Assembly: GCA_004563405.1 (NCBI GenBank)
Contig: SFTH01000009.1
Span: forward strand, 21,914-85,913
DNA from: a bacterium
GTDB taxonomy: Bacteria > Bacillota > Clostridia > Christensenellales > Aristaeellaceae
DNA: 64,000 nucleotides
Direction of reading: 5' to 3'
The translations under genes were made by a program, and so were the position numbers. Below, piece by piece: positions 60,720 through 64,000 of this stretch (positions within the stretch are counted from its first letter, which is position 1; the number at the start of each line of letters is the position of its first letter). The notes beneath the pieces were generated by a model. That model ran no database searches and had not been told where the DNA came from. It worked only from the letters and a program-made list of their open reading frames with translations.

Positions 60720-61439
60720 ATGCGGCTGGACAAGGCGCTTACGCTGGCGGGCTACACCCGCACGGAGGCGAAGGCGATGATCGCCCGGGGACGGGTGCGC
60801 GTGACGGGCGCGGCGGTTCGGGACGCGGGCATGGCCGTGCGTCCGGAGGACGTGCTGCTGGACGGCGCGCCCCTTCAGGCGGAGCGGGAGGTCTACCTCA
60901 TGCTCAACAAGCCCGCGGGGGTGGTGACGGCCACGGAGGACGCGCGCCTGCCCACGGTGGTCTCCCTGCTGCCGGAGAAGTACCGGCGGCGCAAAATCGG
61001 CCCGGTGGGGCGGCTGGACCGGGACGTGACGGGCCTGGTGCTGCTGACCACCGACGGCCAGCTGGCCCACCGGCTCATCTCCCCCCGCTGGAAGGCGGAG
61101 AAGCTCTACCGCGCGCGCTGCGAGGGCGCGCTGGGCGAAGCGGATGTGCGGGCCTTCGCCGGGGGGATCGAGCTTGCGGACTTCACGGCCCGGCCCGCGC
61201 AGCTGCGCGTCCTCTCCTCCGGGGAGTTCTCCCTGGCGGAGGTGACGCTCACCGAGGGCAAGTTCCACCAGGTCAAGCGCATGTTTGCGGCGGTGGGCCA
61301 TCCCCTCGTCGCGCTGGAGCGGCTGCGCATCGGCTGCGTGACGCTGGACGAGCGGCTCGCGCCGGGGGAATACCGGAGCCTGACGGCGGAGGAGGTCGCG
61401 GGCCTGAGGAGAATGACGGAGCTGGATGGAGGAGAGTGA
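60720..61439 (+). CDS. RsuA/RluB-family rRNA pseudouridine synthase
   Basis: 239 residues. An S4 domain at the N-terminus (MRLDKALTLAGYTRTEAKAMI) is followed by the synthase core with GPVGRLDRDVTGLVLLT, whose Asp is catalytic, and EGKFHQVKRMFAAVGHPL. It modifies a uridine of 16S or 23S rRNA; RsuA-type is most likely. The start is the ATG at 60720 (GGGGAGG). Its stop codon lies four bases before the start of the methyltransferase gene. Confidence 0.92.
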   Translation: MRLDKALTLAGYTRTEAKAMIARGRVRVTGAAVRDAGMAVRPEDVLLDGAPLQAEREVYLMLNKPAGVVTATEDARLPTVVSLLPEKYRRRKIGPVGRLDRDVTGLVLLTTDGQLAHRLISPRWKAEKLYRARCEGALGEADVRAFAGGIELADFTARPAQLRVLSSGEFSLAEVTLTEGKFHQVKRMFAAVGHPLVALERLRIGCVTLDERLAPGEYRSLTAEEVAGLRRMTELDGGE

Positions 61440-61443
61440 GTCC

Positions 61444-62049
61444 ATGGCGGAACAGTATTTTGCGGAGAATCCCGGCGCGGCCCACGACGAAAAGACGGTG
61501 ATCTTCAACGTGCTGGGACAGGAGCTGCGCTGCGTGACGGACGCGGGCGTGTTCTCCCGGGACGGGCTGGACATGGGCACGCGGGTGCTGCTGGAGGCCC
61601 TGCCAGAGCTTCGGGGGCGGGTGCTGGACCTGGGCTGCGGCTGGGGCCCGGTGGGCGTGGCGCTGGGAAGGCGCGACCCCGCTCTGGAGATCGTCATGAC
61701 GGACGTGAACGCCCGGGCAGTGGAGCTGGCGGCACGCAACCTGCGCGCCAACGGCGTGACCAACGCCCGCGCGGCGCAGAGCGACGGCTTTGACCGCGTG
61801 GACGGCGACTTTGACTTCATCGTGCTCAATCCGCCCATCCGCACCGGCAAGGCGGTCATCTACGGCCTGTTTGCCGGCGCGGCGCGGCGCCTGCGGCCCG
61901 GGGGAGAGATGTATGTGGTCATCCGCAAGCAGCAGGGGGCGGAGTCCGCGCAGAGGTATCTGGAGACGGTCTTTGGCCGGGTGGAGCGCATCGCCCGGGA
62001 CAAGGGCTACTGGGTGCTGCGCTGCGCGCAGCCGGAGGAGGAGAAATGA
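61444..62049 (+). CDS. RsmC-like class I methyltransferase
   Basis: 201 residues from the ATG at 61444 (GGAGGAG upstream); an ATG at 61426 is in frame. SAM loop VLDLGCGWGPVGVALGR and catalytic FIVLNPPIRTGK, the NPPxRxGK form of RsmC, which makes m2G1207 in 16S rRNA. E. coli RsmC is twice as long; this is the single-domain Firmicutes form. Confidence 0.85.
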   Translation: MAEQYFAENPGAAHDEKTVIFNVLGQELRCVTDAGVFSRDGLDMGTRVLLEALPELRGRVLDLGCGWGPVGVALGRRDPALEIVMTDVNARAVELAARNLRANGVTNARAAQSDGFDRVDGDFDFIVLNPPIRTGKAVIYGLFAGAARRLRPGGEMYVVIRKQQGAESAQRYLETVFGRVERIARDKGYWVLRCAQPEEEK

Positions 62050-62570
62050 AGAGCAGCAGGCGAATGGCCCTCACGGGCGTGCTCTGCGCCCTGGCCGTGG
62101 TGGTCATGATGATGGGCGGGCTGATTCCGCTGGCCACCTTCTGCTGCCCGGCCATCGCGGCGCTGGTGCTGATTCCCATCTTCGTGGAGTGCGGGGAGAA
62201 GACGGCCTGGGCGGCCTGGGCCGCCGTGGCGATGCTGGGGCTGATGCTCTGTCCGGACAAGGAGGCGGCGCTGCTGTTCGTGTTCATCGGCTACTATCCC
62301 ATCCTGCGCTGGCGGCTGGAGCAGATTCGCCGCGCGCCGGTGCGCCTGCTGGCGAAGCTGGGCGTGTTCAACCTGGCCGTGGTCGCGATGTACGCGCTAT
62401 GCATCTTCGTGTTCCGGCTGGAGCAGGTGCTCAGCGACTACCGTGAAATGGGCCTGATGCTCACCGCCGCCTGCCTGCTGATCGGAAACGTCACGCTGCT
62501 GCTCTACGACCGCCTGCTGGGCGTGCTGACGCGGCTGTACGTGGAGCGCCTGCGCGGGCGGCTGATGTGA
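62046..62570 (+). CDS. Integral membrane protein, S-component-like
   Basis: 174 residues with five to six helices. The start overlaps the methyltransferase stop. The pattern (ALTGVLCALAVVVMMMGGLIP) resembles substrate-binding subunits of ECF transporters and related DUF membrane proteins, but no signature is decisive. Confidence 0.72.
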   Translation: MKSSRRMALTGVLCALAVVVMMMGGLIPLATFCCPAIAALVLIPIFVECGEKTAWAAWAAVAMLGLMLCPDKEAALLFVFIGYYPILRWRLEQIRRAPVRLLAKLGVFNLAVVAMYALCIFVFRLEQVLSDYREMGLMLTAACLLIGNVTLLLYDRLLGVLTRLYVERLRGRLM

Positions 62571-62579
62571 GGCCGCAAC

Positions 62580-62639
62580 TGTTATATTTTGGAAAACATG
62601 CAGCCTTTGGCATCCTTCGCGCGTCAAAGGGGTATAACA
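62580..62639 (+). promoter_or_regulatory. Nested stem structure upstream of the VanZ gene
   Basis: TGTTATA (62580-62586) pairs with TATAACA (62633-62639) and, inside it, CCTTTG (62604-62609) with CAAAGG (62625-62630). It may be a leader element or a weak terminator; the T content is low. Confidence 0.4.
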
Positions 62640-62674
62640 AATCGAATGAAACGCGCGATGGAGGATGCAGTGTA

Positions 62675-63154
62675 ATGCAGAAAAAACGCAGATCGAGGGC
62701 GACGGTCCTCCTGTGGCTGGCCGCAATCGCGTGGGTTGCGGTGCTGTTTTTCTTTTCGGGTCAGACGGGCGCGGAATCCGGGGCGCTGAGCATGCGCGTG
62801 ACGCGCTTTCTGCTGCGGATCTTCCCCTGGCTCCCCTGGACGGCGGAGGCGCTCAACCCCGTGTTGCGCAAGCTGGCGCACTTTGGAATCTTCGCGGTGG
62901 AGGGGCTGCTGCTGACGTCGGCGGTTCTGACCACGCTGCGTCGGCGGCCGGTCCTGGGGGTCGTTCTGGCCTGCGCCGTGTGCGCCGGAATGGCCGCGCT
63001 GAACGAGTTCCACCAGTCCTTCATGGACGGCCGCAGCTGTGAGCTGCGGGACGTGCTGATCGACAGCGGCGGCGCAGCGGCCGGCGCGCTGGTCGCGTCG
63101 CTGGTGGTGCTGTTGGTGCGGCGGCGCGCCCGGCGGAAGAATGTTATTATTTGA
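62675..63154 (+). CDS. VanZ family membrane protein
   Basis: 159 residues from the ATG at 62675 (GGAGG upstream). The VanZ signature is present: FFFSGQTGAESG, LRKLAHFGIFAVEG and LNEFHQSFMDGRSCELRDVLIDSGGAAAG broken over two helices. VanZ proteins give low-level teicoplanin resistance in some species; the wild-type role is unknown. There are no other van genes nearby. Confidence 0.88.
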   Translation: MQKKRRSRATVLLWLAAIAWVAVLFFFSGQTGAESGALSMRVTRFLLRIFPWLPWTAEALNPVLRKLAHFGIFAVEGLLLTSAVLTTLRRRPVLGVVLACAVCAGMAALNEFHQSFMDGRSCELRDVLIDSGGAAAGALVASLVVLLVRRRARRKNVII

Positions 63155-63173
63155 TGAAATCTGCCCGCTGTGC

Positions 63174-63202
63174 GTGACAAATGCGCATTCACAGGCTATG
63201 AT
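63174..63202 (+). promoter_or_regulatory. Promoter of the COG0523 gene with a palindrome in the spacer
   Basis: GTGACA (63174-63179), 17 bp, TATGAT (63197-63202). AATGCGCATT (63180-63189), a perfect 10-bp palindrome, fills the first half of the spacer, where a repressor would block polymerase. Confidence 0.65.
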
Positions 63203-63238
63203 GATAAGAAAGAAACAATTCAGGACAGGTGATACGCA

Positions 63239-64000
63239 ATGACAAAGATCAATATTATTTCCGGTTTTCTGGGCGCCGGCAAGACGACGCTGATCAAAAA
63301 GCTGCTGGGCGGCGCCTTTGGCGATGAGAAGGTCGTGCTGCTGGAGAACGAATACGGCGAGGTCGGCGTGGACAGCGGCTTCATGCGCGATTCCGGCATC
63401 CAGATCACCGAATTGAACTCCGGCTGCATCTGCTGCACGCTGGTGGGCGACTTCAGCCGCGCGCTGGACGAGCTGATGGACACCTATCATCCCGACCGCA
63501 TCATCATCGAGCCCTCCGGCGTGGGCAAGCTCTCCGACATCCGCCGCGTGGTGGTGGACCTGATGGAGGAGCACGAGATCACCCTCGAGGGCAGCGCCAC
63601 CGTGGCGGATGTGGGCAAGTGCCGCATGTACGCCAAGAACTTCGGCGAGTTCTTCATCGACCAGATCGAGAACGCCGAGACCATCATTCTCAGCCGCACC
63701 CAGACCGCGACCGACGAGCGCATCGAGAAGTGCGTGGAGCTGCTGCGCGGCTACAACGAGCACGCCCGCATCATCACCACCCCCTGGGATGAGCTGACCC
63801 CCCAGCAGATGCTGGAGGTGATCGAGAGCGCGGCGAGCCTGCTGAGCACCGAGGAGGTCGTGAAGCACCACCACGAGCACCACCACCACGACCATGAGGA
63901 CGGCGAGTGCTGCTGCCACGACCACGAGCATCACCATCACGATCATGAGGACGGCGAGTGCTGCTGCCACGATCACGAGCATGAGCACCATCACCACGAC
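63239..64000 (+). CDS. COG0523 (CobW/P47K/Zng) metallochaperone GTPase, partial
   Basis: The first 254 codons are in the window; the 3' end is cut off. The P-loop is SGFLGAGKTT, the metal-site motif CxCC is in LNSGCICCTLVGDF, and the switch region has EPSGVG. The NKxD position reads SRTQ, a variant seen in clostridial P47K proteins. From residue ~210 a His/Cys/Asp/Glu-rich tail begins with two 17-residue repeats. The family inserts Zn, Co or Ni in other proteins. The palindromic spacer in its promoter suggests metal-responsive control. Confidence 0.9.
   Translation, partial: MTKINIISGFLGAGKTTLIKKLLGGAFGDEKVVLLENEYGEVGVDSGFMRDSGIQITELNSGCICCTLVGDFSRALDELMDTYHPDRIIIEPSGVGKLSDIRRVVVDLMEEHEITLEGSATVADVGKCRMYAKNFGEFFIDQIENAETIILSRTQTATDERIEKCVELLRGYNEHARIITTPWDELTPQQMLEVIESAASLLSTEEVVKHHHEHHHHDHEDGECCCHDHEHHHHDHEDGECCCHDHEHEHHHHD
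63887..63988 (+). repeat. Two 51-bp repeats encoding a metal-binding tail
   Basis: Units at 63887 and 63938 encode HDHEDGECCCHDHEHHH-type segments. The tail continues past the window. Confidence 0.85.

Noticed and set aside
62675..63154. Glycopeptide resistance cluster
   Set aside because: Only a VanZ-family gene is present; no vanHAX or vanRS genes are in the window.

Overview
The window is GC-rich (roughly 65%), densely coded on both strands, and reads as chromosomal DNA of a high-GC member of the Firmicutes, most likely class Clostridia. The grounds are the cmk-plsC-ispH/S1 order with a fused IspH-S1 protein, a DUF5317 protein, PepV and VanZ family proteins, secreted proteins with SH3 arrays, frequent GTG/TTG starts behind strong GGAGG ribosome binding sites, and signal peptides of the MKKLLxxLLALAMxLAMVPAMA type. 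No tRNA, rRNA, CRISPR array, integrase or transposase was found. Reading by eye gives no finer taxonomy.

Bases 1-8,900: an ECF sigma factor and a translationally coupled membrane anti-sigma factor (minus strand) lie opposite a plus-strand operon for a MotA/TolQ/ExbB-type channel with a long helical tail, an OmpA/MotB-type partner with a long coiled coil, a small membrane protein, and then a membrane-anchored coiled-coil protein. The space between them holds a textbook ECF promoter (TGAAAC-N17-CGTC) pointing at the motor operon. The extracellular part of the anti-sigma factor is a run of ten Cys/His modules. This is the best candidate for an undescribed system.

Bases 9,000-21,300: mnmG-rsmG (tRNA and rRNA modification), a hybrid histidine kinase with two solute-binding sensor domains, a lysophospholipase-like hydrolase, a C39-like secreted peptidase, a secreted four-SH3 protein and two unrecognised conserved proteins. 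Bases 21,400-27,500: a 27-residue membrane peptide, a membrane HD-GYP phosphodiesterase, DUF5317, a membrane protein and a GtrB/DPM1-like glycosyltransferase in one tight operon, then an M18 aminopeptidase and a terpene-cyclase-fold protein.

Bases 27,600-43,250: the pepV-cmk-plsC-ispH/S1 operon, a ribose-type ABC importer without a kinase or regulator gene of its own, a short DtxR-family regulator, DUF1015, a TIM-barrel protein, a YczE-like membrane protein, an acyl-ACP thioesterase, an SRAP/HMCES-type abasic-site protein, a HEAT-like protein and a class II aldolase. Bases 43,400-53,430: a seven-gene collinear cluster joining a repeat-rich surface protein, two HlyD-type adaptors, a propeller/solute-binding fusion, MalF- and MalG-type permeases and a MacB/FtsX-like permease, with no ATPase gene.

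Bases 53,480-64,000: a three-SH3 secreted protein, a possible small MITE, a large protein with a degenerate P-loop, a Gfo/Idh oxidoreductase, a ComEC-like metallo-beta-lactamase-fold protein, L-lactate dehydrogenase behind a terminator-like hairpin that buries its ribosome binding site, a pseudouridine synthase, an RsmC-like methyltransferase, small membrane proteins, VanZ, and a COG0523 metallochaperone GTPase with a tandemly repeated His/Cys tail that runs off the window. Housekeeping promoters are unusually easy to read here: many genes have a TTGNNN-17/18-TATAAT pair.
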